Shown here in pieces: positions 20,001-30,229 of a stretch of 64,000 bases of DNA. Made by a program: the position numbers and the translations under genes. The notes beneath the pieces were generated by a model. The model was not told where the DNA came from, ran no database searches, and saw only the letters and a program-made list of their open reading frames with translations. The stretch is from Nemertoderma westbladi (taxonomy: Eukaryota > Xenacoelomorpha > Nemertodermatida > Nemertodermatidae): NCBI GenBank assembly GCA_032718475.1, contig JAUCBJ010008027.1, positions 32,010-96,009 on the forward strand, written 5' to 3'. Numbering within the stretch: position 1 is the stretch's first letter; each line of letters begins with the position of its first letter.

Positions 20001-23000
20001 GGGAGGGCACGTACCTGTAGAAACATTGCTTCTATATCTGCTACGAAAGCTACATTAAACTCACGAAATCTAATAAGAATTCCTACCAAAGATTGTAATA
20101 AGTTTGGTCCAGGAAGTATCTCTGTATTGAGTGATTTACCTTTATATGTAGCATGACAGTCGAAAACAACTCGTACAGTGTTGGGTTTGTTTTCATGGGT
20201 TACAAAATGATGCGGCATAAAATATGACCTGGGACCAAATTGTTGTTGGTCAGATGGAACCAATTCTGCGCAATCAATTTTGAGGTATTTATCCATTTGA
20301 TGTTGATACATATCTAAATATTTAGGGTTCTTCTTCAGCCTTTTTCTCATGTTCAGAGCTCTATTATATGCTAGGCTAGAATTGTTAATAAGCTGTGGAG
20401 GATCATCCCGCCACAGCAGGCCAGTCTGATAATGTCCATCAGGCAGAAGTTTGCGCGTCCGATGCTGGATCTCCACAGCATGGAGGTCGTCTGGAGACAT
20501 TGCTAATTTATCCTCATTCACGTTAGTGCTGTCATTCTCAAGCCATCGTTGCATGGCCAAATCAAGAGTCATATTATCCAAGGCTGAACATTCTTCATTA
20601 TTATGATAATCGTCGTTGGTTCTAGATGATTCACTATGAGTCACCAAGTGCATTAAGGTATCGTAAGTATCCTGAGTGGGCAGTTCAGTCATGTCTCTAC
20701 CTAAGGCTGCCAATTCCTGTTCTATGAATGTATCTTGTAGTCGACATACTGATTCATGAGTGAGTATTTCAATGTAATTTATACTCTCAGATTCTCTCTC
20801 TTTTAATGTTCTCTCTGATGGTCCCGAACAATACCATCCAAGAGGTGTTCGTGCCGCAAATGGCGAACTGTATTTGGATGACCCCACTCCCAAGAAAGCT
20901 GCCGGGATTGTTTCTAAAACGCGAAAGGCTTCAGGGCAGTTCTGCCCTATGAGCATGACAACCTTAGGATCTTCAGCCGTTGCTAGAGGAATCTGGTATT
21001 GTTTGGAAAAATCATCACTCAACCAGTCATGGGGAGTCCCAAGTGCGTTTTTTAAACCATTCATACGTATAATTTTGATGTTCTCTGCCATTTCCCCTTC
21101 CACGTCATCCCTGGCTGGACTAAGTTTACCCTTTGCCACTACCGTAGGCATCTCTTGGTACCAGGCTACGGCCGTTAAGTGCAGGTTAGTTTCTTTGGTT
21201 ACTCCAAACAACCGGTCGAAAATATCCCCATCTAGAAAGGTAGTCGAGCTACCCGTATCTACAAGAGCATTAACAATTGTTGAACCCTTATCGCCATTTA
21301 GTCTCAAGGTCAAAACCGGAAATTCACGCACTGGACCACCTCTACGATTGAGTCTACAGGAAATTATGGCAGCATTATCGATAAAATTTGACTCATGTTC
21401 TGCAAACTCAGTAACTCCATATTCATCACCAGCAGCATCTGAATCTGTCTCAGATTCTACTATTCTCATTGCAGCCTCTTCTCGTTTAGTTTCACGTGAG
21501 GTAAGTTCTTCTTTATGAAGGATAGTGTGGTGGGCTTCACCACAAATTTTACAACGATTTTTATTCTTACAATGGGACCGGAGGTGGAGGCTTGATAAAC
21601 AGTTGTAGCAAAGTTTTTCACGTTGACAAAAGGATCTTCTTTTCTCTAGATTCATCTTATTAAAGTCTTCACATTTAAACAAGTTATGGGTATCTCCACA
21701 TTTAATACATTTCAACTCACCTGTCCCTCTGGATACAGTTGGTTTGGGTGGGATATTTTGTTTAGAAGGTCGAGTGATAGCATTAAGAGCCTTGGATTGC
21801 TGATGTCTTCCCTTTGCTGGCTTATGCAATTTCGCCACTATCCGATTTAAGAACTCATCATCATCACTTGAGTCATCTGTTCTTACTGCATTTACCCTCG
21901 AAATTCTTTTAATATCTTTATTAAGAATTGTGGTATTATTGGGCTTTGCAACAGGCATTAAAACCAGAATATCCACCTCTTCTTCCAGAAACTGGACAAA
22001 ATGTTCGGCTTTGGCAATATTAGGATCATTCAATCGACGCTGGTGACGTAATTGTGCCTTTACCCATCGTCGACGAGTGGGTTCTGTTAACTTAGCTGCG
22101 AGATCGTTCAATATCTTAGTGTTATCTAGCTGAGGTCCAGCCCCGAGTTGATGCAACTGTTGGAAAGTCCATTTTACCTCATCTGCGAATTCAATTACCT
22201 TTTCAGGTTGGCTTACAGGTTCCATTTTCAAAAGTTTCTCCAATAATGATGCAATTATGGATTGCTCTCGACCATAACGTTTGTTCAAACCTTCCCAGGC
22301 CTTTATGAATCCATCCTGAAGACCAACACAACTTTCTACCATCCTTAAAGGTGCATCTTCTACCATAGCCATCAAATAGTTCAAGTTTTCTTGATCCGTC
22401 AAGTGGAATCCCAAAACTGCTGTCTCAAAGTGATGTCTGAAGGTTACCCAATCATCTGCAGCACCAGAAAATTTCTTTAACTTTATTTTCGGAAGATTTC
22501 TCTCAGCCGTAAGTCTATTCATAGCATGTGCTATGGTTGGTTCCATCGATGAAGTATTAATTCTACTGGACTGAAGCATCCCTATATCCCTCGATGCCAA
22601 AGGAGGTGGACACCCTTCACCCAGTGGAGCAGAAGTTGAATTTGATCTATCAATATTATCCTGGTATGTATTATTTACTAGTTGACTTCTAGAAAGGTTA
22701 TTGTGAGTTTGACCCCCTGGAGCGTTCATACTACCATTGGAAGTTAGAGTTTCATGAGGGGGCAGTTGGGCCGTATCTGCATTGAGCGCAACTTCTGCTT
22801 GGATCATATCCACATGATCAAAGCAACTCTTCCGAAGGTCCTTTAACCGTATGTCCATGTTCTTGGCTAGCTGACTTATGTGATGTCCCCAGTGCCCATG
22901 GGGTGGTTGTAAACCCTGTATTTCATTAATCTTCTGGGATAAACCCTGCAGACTCTGCTCCATTTCATATCTCCAATTCGAATAGTGGTCTATTGGTGAC

Positions 23001-23443
23001 CATCCCATTTTGTTATCGTATATAGCATTTGTGTGTTTAGGAATGGTTCCGCCTATACTTGTAGAGTATTGCATGGATATTGGAGGTGGTACAGGTATTG
23101 ATTGTATCCTTGGATGTAAGATAACCTTTGGTTCTCTCGAGGTTTGATACCTCGGTGAAGATAATTGTGGTCTATTTCCACTTCCAGGATTCTTCTGGAA
23201 ATAGTGGGAGGATGGTGCCATCTCAGTGTCCTGCCGCTCATATCTAATCTCTGGGGTTACATGTCTTGGCTCAATTCTACCAGGTTTAGGAGTTCCTTTT
23301 GCCTCTTTCAAAGCCTCTGATTCTAGGAGAATTCTATGTTTTTCTGGTGGAATTTCGTCAGCTCGCCTCTTGTTAGGTACTGGTGGGCAAAACTCAACAT
23401 GACGTGACAAGTCGGGTTGGGTGGTTACAACGTGGACCTTCAT
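17003..23443 (-). CDS. gag-pol: E4 Gag-Pol polyprotein (BEL/Pao), intact
   Basis: 2146 codons without a break. Domains by approximate residue: gag core (about 310-500), zinc region CIKCGDTHNLFKC, CYNCLSSLHLRSHC and CKICGEAHHTILH (575-645), retropepsin VDTGSSTTFLDG (727), RT with VAFVADIEAMFLQV (1126) and SLYMDDVLKSH (1211), peptidase-A17-like FDPFGYVAPV (1320), RNase H with LQAAVLGTELAEI (1440), YYWTDATIVLQYL (1462) and INPADLACRGS (1509), integrase zinc H-H-C-C (1734-1777), core GVDMFGP (1807), SDNGGNF (1873), YGGTYERLV (1918) and tail NIGDIVLIHD (2046). All catalytic residues I can check are present. The ATG is preceded directly by an in-frame TGA that ends ORF1, so the start may be reached by readthrough or re-initiation. 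This is the best candidate in the window for a recently active element. Confidence 0.95.
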   Translation of the reverse strand: MKVHVVTTQPDLSRHVEFCPPVPNKRRADEIPPEKHRILLESEALKEAKGTPKPGRIEPRHVTPEIRYERQDTEMAPSSHYFQKNPGSGNRPQLSSPRYQTSREPKVILHPRIQSIPVPPPISMQYSTSIGGTIPKHTNAIYDNKMGWSPIDHYSNWRYEMEQSLQGLSQKINEIQGLQPPHGHWGHHISQLAKNMDIRLKDLRKSCFDHVDMIQAEVALNADTAQLPPHETLTSNGSMNAPGGQTHNNLSRSQLVNNTYQDNIDRSNSTSAPLGEGCPPPLASRDIGMLQSSRINTSSMEPTIAHAMNRLTAERNLPKIKLKKFSGAADDWVTFRHHFETAVLGFHLTDQENLNYLMAMVEDAPLRMVESCVGLQDGFIKAWEGLNKRYGREQSIIASLLEKLLKMEPVSQPEKVIEFADEVKWTFQQLHQLGAGPQLDNTKILNDLAAKLTEPTRRRWVKAQLRHQRRLNDPNIAKAEHFVQFLEEEVDILVLMPVAKPNNTTILNKDIKRISRVNAVRTDDSSDDDEFLNRIVAKLHKPAKGRHQQSKALNAITRPSKQNIPPKPTVSRGTGELKCIKCGDTHNLFKCEDFNKMNLEKRRSFCQREKLCYNCLSSLHLRSHCKNKNRCKICGEAHHTILHKEELTSRETKREEAAMRIVESETDSDAAGDEYGVTEFAEHESNFIDNAAIISCRLNRRGGPVREFPVLTLRLNGDKGSTIVNALVDTGSSTTFLDGDIFDRLFGVTKETNLHLTAVAWYQEMPTVVAKGKLSPARDDVEGEMAENIKIIRMNGLKNALGTPHDWLSDDFSKQYQIPLATAEDPKVVMLIGQNCPEAFRVLETIPAAFLGVGSSKYSSPFAARTPLGWYCSGPSERTLKERESESINYIEILTHESVCRLQDTFIEQELAALGRDMTELPTQDTYDTLMHLVTHSESSRTNDDYHNNEECSALDNMTLDLAMQRWLENDSTNVNEDKLAMSPDDLHAVEIQHRTRKLLPDGHYQTGLLWRDDPPQLINNSSLAYNRALNMRKRLKKNPKYLDMYQHQMDKYLKIDCAELVPSDQQQFGPRSYFMPHHFVTHENKPNTVRVVFDCHATYKGKSLNTEILPGPNLLQSLVGILIRFREFNVAFVADIEAMFLQVRALPVDQDSLRYYWWPTTELEGEPSQYWMKCQPFGVISSPSNAESIVYATADDNANDFKKVIIETIKNSLYMDDVLKSHPISGNLIDIAHGVQDCLLRGGFRLVKFASNSKELLQTFPPEERASPTLDLDVEKLPVMKTLGLRWRMQEDEFYFTVAFIDNVPAKTRRQCLSKMHKVFDPFGYVAPVIMRAKFLLKKTWLLDLDWDDTIPQFLFEAWSKWEKDLKNIEQLTIPRTYFPHLQTTEQLQLHVFVDACDNGMGATAYFRRELKGIFSVTFVASKSRIMPKQELSTPKAELQAAVLGTELAEIITAELTLKVEQYYWTDATIVLQYLHNRKHKLSVFITNRVTRILKRSLLYQWRHIAGTINPADLACRGSTAEELVNSSIWWKGPDFLWETEDEWPHVLRDLNLPKGAEIVPDRVYPPKSRLMSGETNTIINVEDDPTPIPKGSSKEIQFPNLDKGLHPWLKRLLSSQQSLRASIRDICYIRRMAHWYCWRQKNPNTTEKPLRFFGPLTLEELRSSLQMRLRLSQRITDPELFLKHQHNNPIPPQRVATIMSNGIIRVQTRLTMAPVSYDTIHPIMLREPLLLEQLFHDTHLELNHSGRDHILSHLRQHYFLVSPWKYLRNVMRNCLHCRRYNSPLMKQQMGDLPNVRMAAYEPAFTNCGVDMFGPILVKRARTTVKRWGLLAVCMTTRAIHLDVLYQANMGSFLSALSRLIARRGQPHHITSDNGGNFVAAEKELRKNINEWNTQSLHELLDNHQINLIDWYFTPPHAPWYGGTYERLVQSVKQAFYKLLPEDETYTYLDDEALRTLLAQIELVLNNRPLTRISQSSESAEALTPAHFLFSKPAITIPISEMEDNDLHSRRTWKVLQLLTQRFWNNWLIDYLPSQRLRSKWFCQRPNLNIGDIVLIHDPVRPRRDWLTATVLEPNYSGDGLVRSAKLKTQNGSILERPIQKLCLLEQDSEKTGIYGQFQPLQHNQPWILSNITNTQWKSVDKHKP

Positions 23444-24631
23444 TCACTTTCTATCTTCTAGGTTTTTGTCTATCAAGTGATCCTCTCGATTTTCTTCCAT
23501 AACCAACCGATTCAAATCAGGTACCAGGGGTTGCTGTAAATATCGCTGCAACGTCTCGGAACTGGGATTAATTGGAGATGAGCTGATAGGTCCTCTTGCA
23601 GCTGGTAGCAAAGACTGCCCTTCTTGCTCAATTGAAACAAACGGGGCATCATCCAGAATGGTGTCATTTACTTCCTGCAGCTGGGACTGCAGACGGATAA
23701 ATTTATGTTGTTGATCTAGGGCATCATTCTGCAATTGAAACTCCATATCTTTCAGTTTCTTTTGTTCCGCTAACTCCTCAAATATATTATCTTGATGACG
23801 TTGTTCCGCAGCAACTCTTTCTTCAACCTCTCGTTTCTTAGATTGGGCTATCCTTTCTTCCACAGCTTGTTGGTTGGCTCTCTTCTGGGAGCTCAGTATT
23901 ATGTTATCTCTCAGTTGTTGTGCTTCTGTTTGCTTTCGTTGAGTGATCAATTCTTCCTGTTGTTGATATTCCTGAAGGCGACGATCCCTATGTTTCTTTG
24001 CTATTTCAAAGCGTTGCATCCGGTCCTCCCTTTTTGAAGAGGCAACACTGCTTTCGCTTAATGTGCAGGTCGGGGGTGAAAATAGAGGCATCATTACTCC
24101 TGCTGCTCCACACCATTTTTGGTATAGACTAGATATTTTTTGGTATCTGCCATCGTGCTCACGTGCGCGCATCTGTAATCTATGATCAAGAGTGTCCAAT
24201 TGTCGGGCCTTGGCAACGAGACGTATCCACTCCAAATGAGACATAAGGCGTTGTCGTTTTGCTTCCAATTCAACATTCCATGTGTATACTTCGTCTGGAC
24301 GGTGAGCCTGGAAATACTCGGGGGTGAGTTTCGCTTCCAATGTGTTGAGATACCGTGTCGACGCTGATAAATATCCGGAGCTTATGTGGTCTAAACGTTC
24401 ACAAGAGACAGTGGGGTCAATACCCTCCAATTTCAACTGCATACAAGCTGATAAGTAGGAGTCTGTGGCTCTCTCACTAAGGGGTCTCGTTGTTACAGCT
24501 AATAGCTGGTGTTCTTCTGATTTGGTTTCATCACTTTCTTGCTGTGGGGGAACTACTGTTAAGTCAGAAGCTGTTAGCGAATTGTTCGGATTTTCCCCAT
24601 CTGTGGTATACTGTCCATTTTCATCAGACAT
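23444..24631 (-). CDS. E4 ORF1: coiled-coil gag N-terminal protein
   Basis: 395 codons, ATG at 24631, stop TGA at 23446-23444 directly before the polyprotein ATG and in the same frame. The N-terminus is acidic and Ser/Thr-rich. Residues about 195-320 are a long charged coiled coil rich in Glu, Gln, Arg and Lys. There is no zinc motif, which lies in ORF2. By position and composition it matches the N-terminal gag coiled-coil parts of E0 and E1. Its first 90 codons and leader are duplicated upstream (25081-24809). Confidence 0.85.
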   Translation of the reverse strand: MSDENGQYTTDGENPNNSLTASDLTVVPPQQESDETKSEEHQLLAVTTRPLSERATDSYLSACMQLKLEGIDPTVSCERLDHISSGYLSASTRYLNTLEAKLTPEYFQAHRPDEVYTWNVELEAKRQRLMSHLEWIRLVAKARQLDTLDHRLQMRAREHDGRYQKISSLYQKWCGAAGVMMPLFSPPTCTLSESSVASSKREDRMQRFEIAKKHRDRRLQEYQQQEELITQRKQTEAQQLRDNIILSSQKRANQQAVEERIAQSKKREVEERVAAEQRHQDNIFEELAEQKKLKDMEFQLQNDALDQQHKFIRLQSQLQEVNDTILDDAPFVSIEQEGQSLLPAARGPISSSPINPSSETLQRYLQQPLVPDLNRLVMEENREDHLIDKNLEDRK

Positions 24632-25267
24632 GTTTAAAATTGATATATGAAATATTCAACAAAGGCCTAATAAAGCCAAATGGTCTGAATGTCTTAAAAA
24701 GAAGTAGGCTTACTACTACGTTTACGGAACCGAATATAAATGTTGGGTAGGCCTACTCTATCTGTACCTATTGGGAGCAGTAGGGAAGCGTAATATGATA
24801 TCCCCTTTTCACAAAAGTAAATATCCGGAGCTTATGCGGTCTAAACGTTCACAAGATACAGTGGGGTCAATACCCTCCAATTTCAACTGCATACAAGCTG
24901 ATAAGTAGGAGTCTGTGGCTCTCTCACTAAGGGGTCTCGTTGTTACAGCTAATAACTGGTGTTCTTCTGATTTGGTTTCATCACTTTCTTGCTGTGGGGG
25001 AACTACTGTTAAGTCAGAAGCTGATGGCGAATTGTTCGGATTTTCCCCATCTGTGGTATACTGTCCATTATCATCAGACATGTTTAAAATTGATATATGA
25101 AATATTCAACAAAGGCCTAATAAAGCCAAATGGTCTGAATGTCTTAAAAAGAAGTAGGCTTACTACTACTTTTACTGAATCGAATATAAATGTTGGGTAG
25201 GCCTACTCTATCTGTACCTATTGGGAGCAGTAGGGAAGCGTAATATGATATCCCTTTTTCACAAAAG
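24367..25267 (-). repeat. 450-bp tandem duplication covering the ORF1 start
   Basis: Bases 24367-24816 and 24818-25267 are direct copies with only a few differences (for example CCCCTTTTC versus CCCTTTTTC at the end). Each contains the ORF1 ATG, its first 85-90 codons and about 180 bp of leader. The upstream copy encodes only a 90-codon truncated ORF (25081-24809) that stops after GYLLL at the duplication junction. Confidence 0.85.
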
Positions 25268-26935
25268 ATTGTATTCAATCGTGGTCAGTGGATAGCCTAA
25301 AAGATTAAAATTGCTGAAACAGACAGGTATGTACCGATACTGTGTTTATATTTTAAACTTAACTGCAGAACTGCAATCAAAAACTAGTAACTTACAATTA
25401 GGCAAACACAAATATATTTACAGAATTAATAGGATTTACTGCTAGACTGAAGCAGTTAATTACTCATAAGACGAGGGTGAATAATGTCTATATTGTAAAT
25501 ATTGAAGTAGGGCCTACCTAGATACACAATTAAATAGGCCTATGCACTATGGCAGCTTGGGCTGTTGGGCAGTGTATTAAATACTAAATACATATAGGCT
25601 AGCTATATACTGATATTTATATAGATATGAACCATATATTGGTAGATACTGGACAGTCTGTCAGTGCCTATACTCAGATATCGGTACTTTATATATATAA
25701 TAACGAAAAAACGTCTGAGTTGAGTATAGGTAGGATGCTATTACCTTTAATATTATTATGTAATAATATTAATATACACACTTTAATAGACAATAATAGC
25801 CTATCAAATACTGGTACTGAAATTGGTTAACTCGGTCTATCAACCAGTTATGAGTTCTGGAGTTAACTAGGTTATATATACCATACAGATATATAGATAT
25901 ATACCGGTATATATATCAGTATAGGCTGATAGGCAAAACTCCTGATACCGGTATACCACTAAATCTGAACAGAAGCAGAACTGCAGAAGGTACCGGTATA
26001 TATTTATTAATTTATACAAAATATTACCAGTACCGGTACTCAGAATTTAAATTTGAAATTTCTTGGAATTAAAATTTGAATTAATCTGAATGTGGGAATG
26101 TGAAAATGCACAACTTCACAGATCATCAGATTATAATCATGAATAACTAAAATATTAGGCCTACCTGTGTTCAGATTAGATATTTAAGACCGGTAGGCCT
26201 AGGCTACTCGCAAATGTACGGTAGCAGGGACACAGACTGACAGAAAACAGGTTCAAGACTGTATTGGCCTAGGTAGGCCTATATCTGTATATAAAACAAA
26301 CACACACACAAAAGTGCAAAACCATAAACAACTCAAATACACCTGAAAGTTTAGGTCTACTCATTCACAAAAACTACCGCTGATTGAGCTGAGCTTAGTT
26401 CCCTAATGTATGAATAGGGTTGTGTTTAGAGTATAGGTACCAGTATAAAATTTATTACAGGTACCGTACCGGTAATTATATATATTGCAAATCTACACGG
26501 TAAACTACCGACAGACCGGTACGTTCCCAGCAGAAATGTCGCAATATAAAAGGATGTTTGCAGGTTTGGCCAATTAAATGTCAGAACGCGGTTTGACATT
26601 GACAGTTTGATTCAGCCGGTAAACATATAGGTTTGTGCCAAAAATTAAATTAAATTTGGCGGAAAAACAATAATAATGACTTGGATTGATTATAATTTTT
26701 CCAGGGCAAATTTTCGACCCGTTGCGGAAACGAACGTCTGTCCTACCCAGCGCATATACACTGGTTGATGACCAACTGACAAAAGACACTCGATATGCGA
26801 GGTAATCTAAAGTAAATTGATCGCAGACTACAGAGTCTTTGGTGAAGAGCTGCCGTAGTCCACTAATCACCAAGGCTGCTGAGCCAAGGAAATTGTGAAG
26901 AACTGCGATTTTATTTTAAATTCAAAAGTTCTTAT
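25268..26935 (-). other. E4 leader region
   Basis: 1.7 kb of AT-rich sequence between the 5' LTR and the duplicated ORF1 start. It is dense in TAGGCCTA and ACCGGTA words and TATATA runs. No ORF is convincing. No clear primer-binding site beginning TGG lies right beside the LTR edge at 26936. Confidence 0.45.
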
Positions 26936-28655
26936 TATCACGTTGGCTAAAAGAATCCTTTGTGAAGATTCTATAGCCGGGAAGGAAATAAGGAGGGCCG
27001 GTTGCGGTACTCCAAGTATTTCTTCCCCTGGGCCACGTGTAAGCCTTGACTGGGCTGATAATTCTAGAGCTCCTTTTATAAGGATGTCCAAACCTCCCAA
27101 ACAGACTCCAGGCTCTCCCTGCACCTTAACCCTCCCCCGGTATGGTAAAAAATTATCCTTCACCGGTAACATGGGGTATTTTTATACCCCAAATTTTCAT
27201 TTTAAAGACAAAGACATTTTAAGTAACATTAAACAGAAAAACACTTGCAATCCCCCTCCCAGAATTTGCCAAATGGTGAAAAAATAAGTTGTGAATTTTT
27301 TTTTTCAATTTGGTTGAAGTCTACCCAACGCTCAATGCCACAAAAGTTATCCCACTACAATCGCGATCATCGTTAACGTCGCGATGGGGCGTTTTGCAAC
27401 AAGATACTATCATAGCGAAGCATTAGCTGTGAGAGTGTTTCTCATTTTAGGTTTTTTAGTGGTGTAATGGGTCAAGTACACCCCGAAGTATACCATTGCA
27501 GTTCCAATAAGCATAAAATGAGTCAAATACCACCACTAAAAGTCAACAAAGTGATATATATATATATATACAGACAGATATATCACCTCACAATAGCACA
27601 AGATCTTAAATTGTAATATGAAATATACACCATGACTGCAAAAGTACTGATGATTTAGTCATAAAATGTGATTATTGTGCAACTAAATTATACATTGCAG
27701 TTTCAATGAACCCAAAATGAGACCCAAAAGGCCAGAACACCTCTAAGAAAGCCTACAATAAGAATTATTCACATATACTTAGCAATCTATCGCATTGCGA
27801 TTAGGCCGAAGTCTTGGCTTGTGAAATACAGGCTGACAGGCCATACACAATACCAGAATACCAGAATGCTTCATAATACTGATAATTTGGTCTTAAAGGT
27901 CAAAGTTAAAACATGCCTCTAGCTGTCTAGTACAACTAAATCGACCATTGTGGTTCCAATGAAACCAAAATGAGTCACAAAGCACCACTAAACGAGCACC
28001 ATAACGTTATGGGGTATTTTTATACCCCATCTTACCTAACTAAGTTGTTTTCAAATTAAGGGCCCATAACATTTTTCATCAACAAAATTGTATGGGTTTG
28101 ACCCACACAATCGTTAGATTACAAGTTTTTTGGAAGATACTATGAAGTTGGACATACATAATATGAGAGATTGTCGAAAAATATCAAAAGAAATCCCCTT
28201 GGGGTATTATTTTACCCCACGTTACCGGGGGAGGGTTAATATAAATACCCAAACTGCCAAACCCAATAGAGTTACCTGATTGCCAAAGTTACCTTGCTCG
28301 CTTGACCGCGAGTGAAGCCCCTCCACACGGCGGAATAGAGTGACGGAAATATAAGTTGTAACCCACGATATAATAGAGAACGGACGACGGACCCGGTGAC
28401 CTGGTGGATTGTTCTAGGCGCTGGTGAGTAATGTTGTCTGCTTGTCTGTTAATGTAGGATTGGGAACAAATCCCATAAGAACTTTATGAATTCTCCCAGT
28501 CAGTAGTTAGCAGTACTGCAGTATGCCTACATCGGTAGGCTACTCTCTGTGTTGCAGGAGTAGTGCAGTCGTGTCCTGTCACTTCTGCTGTCTGCTATCT
28601 GATGGATACCGGAAGTGTCATTTTGTCATTTTACAGGCCACCAGGTGACGTCATA
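26936..28655 (-). repeat. E4 5' LTR, split by a MITE
   Basis: Halves 26936-27129 and 28236-28655 together match the 610-bp LTR at 14831-15440. The interruption is an insertion at TTAA. The minus-strand start again carries TGACGTCA (28646-28653). Confidence 0.85.
27130..28235. mobile_element. Non-autonomous piggyBac-like MITE
   Basis: The 1106-bp insert is bounded by TTAA on both sides (27126-27129 and 28236-28239), while the uninterrupted LTR at 14831-15440 has a single TTAA. The terminal inverted repeat is CCCTCCCCCGGTA. A subterminal palindrome of the type GGGGTATTTTTATACCCC occurs near 27170, 28011 and, diverged, 28200. TTAA duplication and a CCC-starting inverted repeat are piggyBac hallmarks. 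No transposase ORF is present, so it would need an autonomous partner. Confidence 0.85.
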
Positions 28656-28877
28656 ATCGTCTGATGTAAGCAAAGCGAATATAATATACTCTGACACAAA
28701 TTGTAATTTTTAACACGATGCTTTTAATATTATTATTATCAGACGAAGCGCTAATTTTAATAGTGATTAACTTAACTTTGTCAAAATGTTTTGCATATTT
28801 ACCTTGTGCGTATACTGTGCCGGGGCTATTATTTATTAGTTGACAAAATCTATTTTGTGTCATTTATTTTTTATATA

Positions 28878-29570
28878 AGTGTACTACTAGGATCGGCATG
28901 CTGCATTGCAGCTGCATTTTTAAGAATGCTGTGCCGGCTTGTCGACAAAATTGCACCGCCAGAACTCCCTATCACCCATGACATTTGCTAGATCATCCGC
29001 ATCTTCAAGGCCAGTTTCCTTTAAGATGCGTCTCAAGAAAGTCATTGGCTGTCCACCATGCTTATTCACTCCATGAGGCTGCCAAAGTACAAGATTATGC
29101 ACTGGCTGGTCCTCACGGCGAAAGCAATGTCCTGCAAAGCGGAGGCGATTTTGTTCTAGTGTCAAGCTTGGGGGAACCAAAGAGACACCTCCAATGTTAT
29201 ATAGTGTCTGGTTGGTGATTGTGTGCATTGTACTGGACACAATGAACCCGGCGTAGCATTCTTGTGAATGTGCCATCCAGAGATTTGGTGTCCTCAGCAG
29301 TTAGAGCCCGACATGGACTCCCATAGAGGAGTACAGTACTTGAACTACTGCTGCTCTAAATAATCGGACCTTAAGTGTTCGATTAATTCTCGGTGACTTC
29401 CAAATCCTGGAAAGCCTATTCAAGGCTGCCCTTGCCTTTCCCTTACGTATTCGAAGACTTCCTGACTTCCGGATAAGTGTACTGGTACTACTGCTGCCAT
29501 AAATAATCGAACCTTAAGGTTCCGTTTTATTATATGGGACCTCCAAATCATGGACAGACTATTTGACGCT
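28878..29570 (-). mobile_element. LINE (non-LTR retrotransposon) 3' fragment, copy A
   Basis: Minus-strand ORF 29276-28920 carries the C-terminal motif NRLRFAGHCFRREDQPVHN typical of the tail of LINE RT proteins. The same stretch recurs at 32838-33100. Both copies start at GATCGGCATGCTGCATTGCA on the plus strand, which marks the LINE 3' end. About 29325-29480 and 29470-29600 are diverged copies of one segment (CTACTGCTG, TAAATAATCG-ACCTTAA), a short internal duplication. Confidence 0.7.
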
Positions 29571-30229
29571 ACCCATGCCTGCCTTTGAATTTTTTGAAAG
29601 GGAAAGAACTGAGTTGATCGGCTAGCAGCAGAAACTAGATTGGGGCTAAGGATCTATCAGCGAGTCAGTTGAAGCTCTCCTGGGAACGCTATTTCCATTT
29701 TATGCATGGTTGTTATTATAATTATAAAAGAGATAATTCAGATTAGAGATAGTATATTGTAATAATAATATAATATAAATAAATACAATCATAAGAAGTT
29801 GTACTCCCAGTATAAACGGGTAAACACCTAATAATATCGTTACCGTAAATGACTCTAGGTGACTGCCGGGATATTAACTACACTGCCTTAAATATGCAGA
29901 AATGTACAAAGAACAATGTGATAATCAATTCACTCCAGCTGGTTGCTCACTAAGCAATCCCATTGGCAGTTACACTACAAATCACTTGCCAACTCAAAAA
30001 AGTAATATGTATGGTATTCACTGCACAACATTATAACAGTTACACAAGGAGGGTTACATTGGATCAGCGCCTGATATAATACTGCCATAAAGCATTAAGA
30101 AGACGAAGTAGTCTTCTATAGGGGCAACTAAATGCAATAACTGATCCAATGTGGCCCCATATATAATATTGCACATAAGTTCTGCTGATCTAAATCATCC
30201 GTATGGCCATTTTTTGTTTGCAGAATACT
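29571..30229. other. Intergenic DNA without a recognised feature
   Basis: AT-rich sequence lying between LINE fragments. Nothing coding or structured stands out. Confidence 0.4.

Larger units (their letters stand above)
14831..28655 (-). mobile_element. E4: near-complete BEL/Pao LTR retrotransposon
   Basis: Minus-strand order: 5' LTR (28655-26936, interrupted by a MITE), long leader, ORF1 (24631-23444), polyprotein ORF2 (23443-17003), 3' non-coding region, 3' LTR (15440-14831). The LTRs are 610 bp each once the MITE is removed, and by eye differ at only about 2-3% of positions. Immediately before the 3' LTR the minus strand reads AGGGAGTGG, a short polypurine tract. The common LTR edges are TATGACGTCA on one side and GTGATA on the other, not a clean TG-CA pair, and I see no target-site duplication. 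Confidence 0.85.

Noticed and set aside
20874-21518. 214-codon plus-strand ORF opposite E4 protease/gag
   Set aside because: Shadow of the intact polyprotein on the other strand.
26936-28655. Single 1.7-kb LTR or separate repeat
   Set aside because: Comparison with 14831-15440 shows a 610-bp LTR interrupted by a TTAA-flanked insertion.
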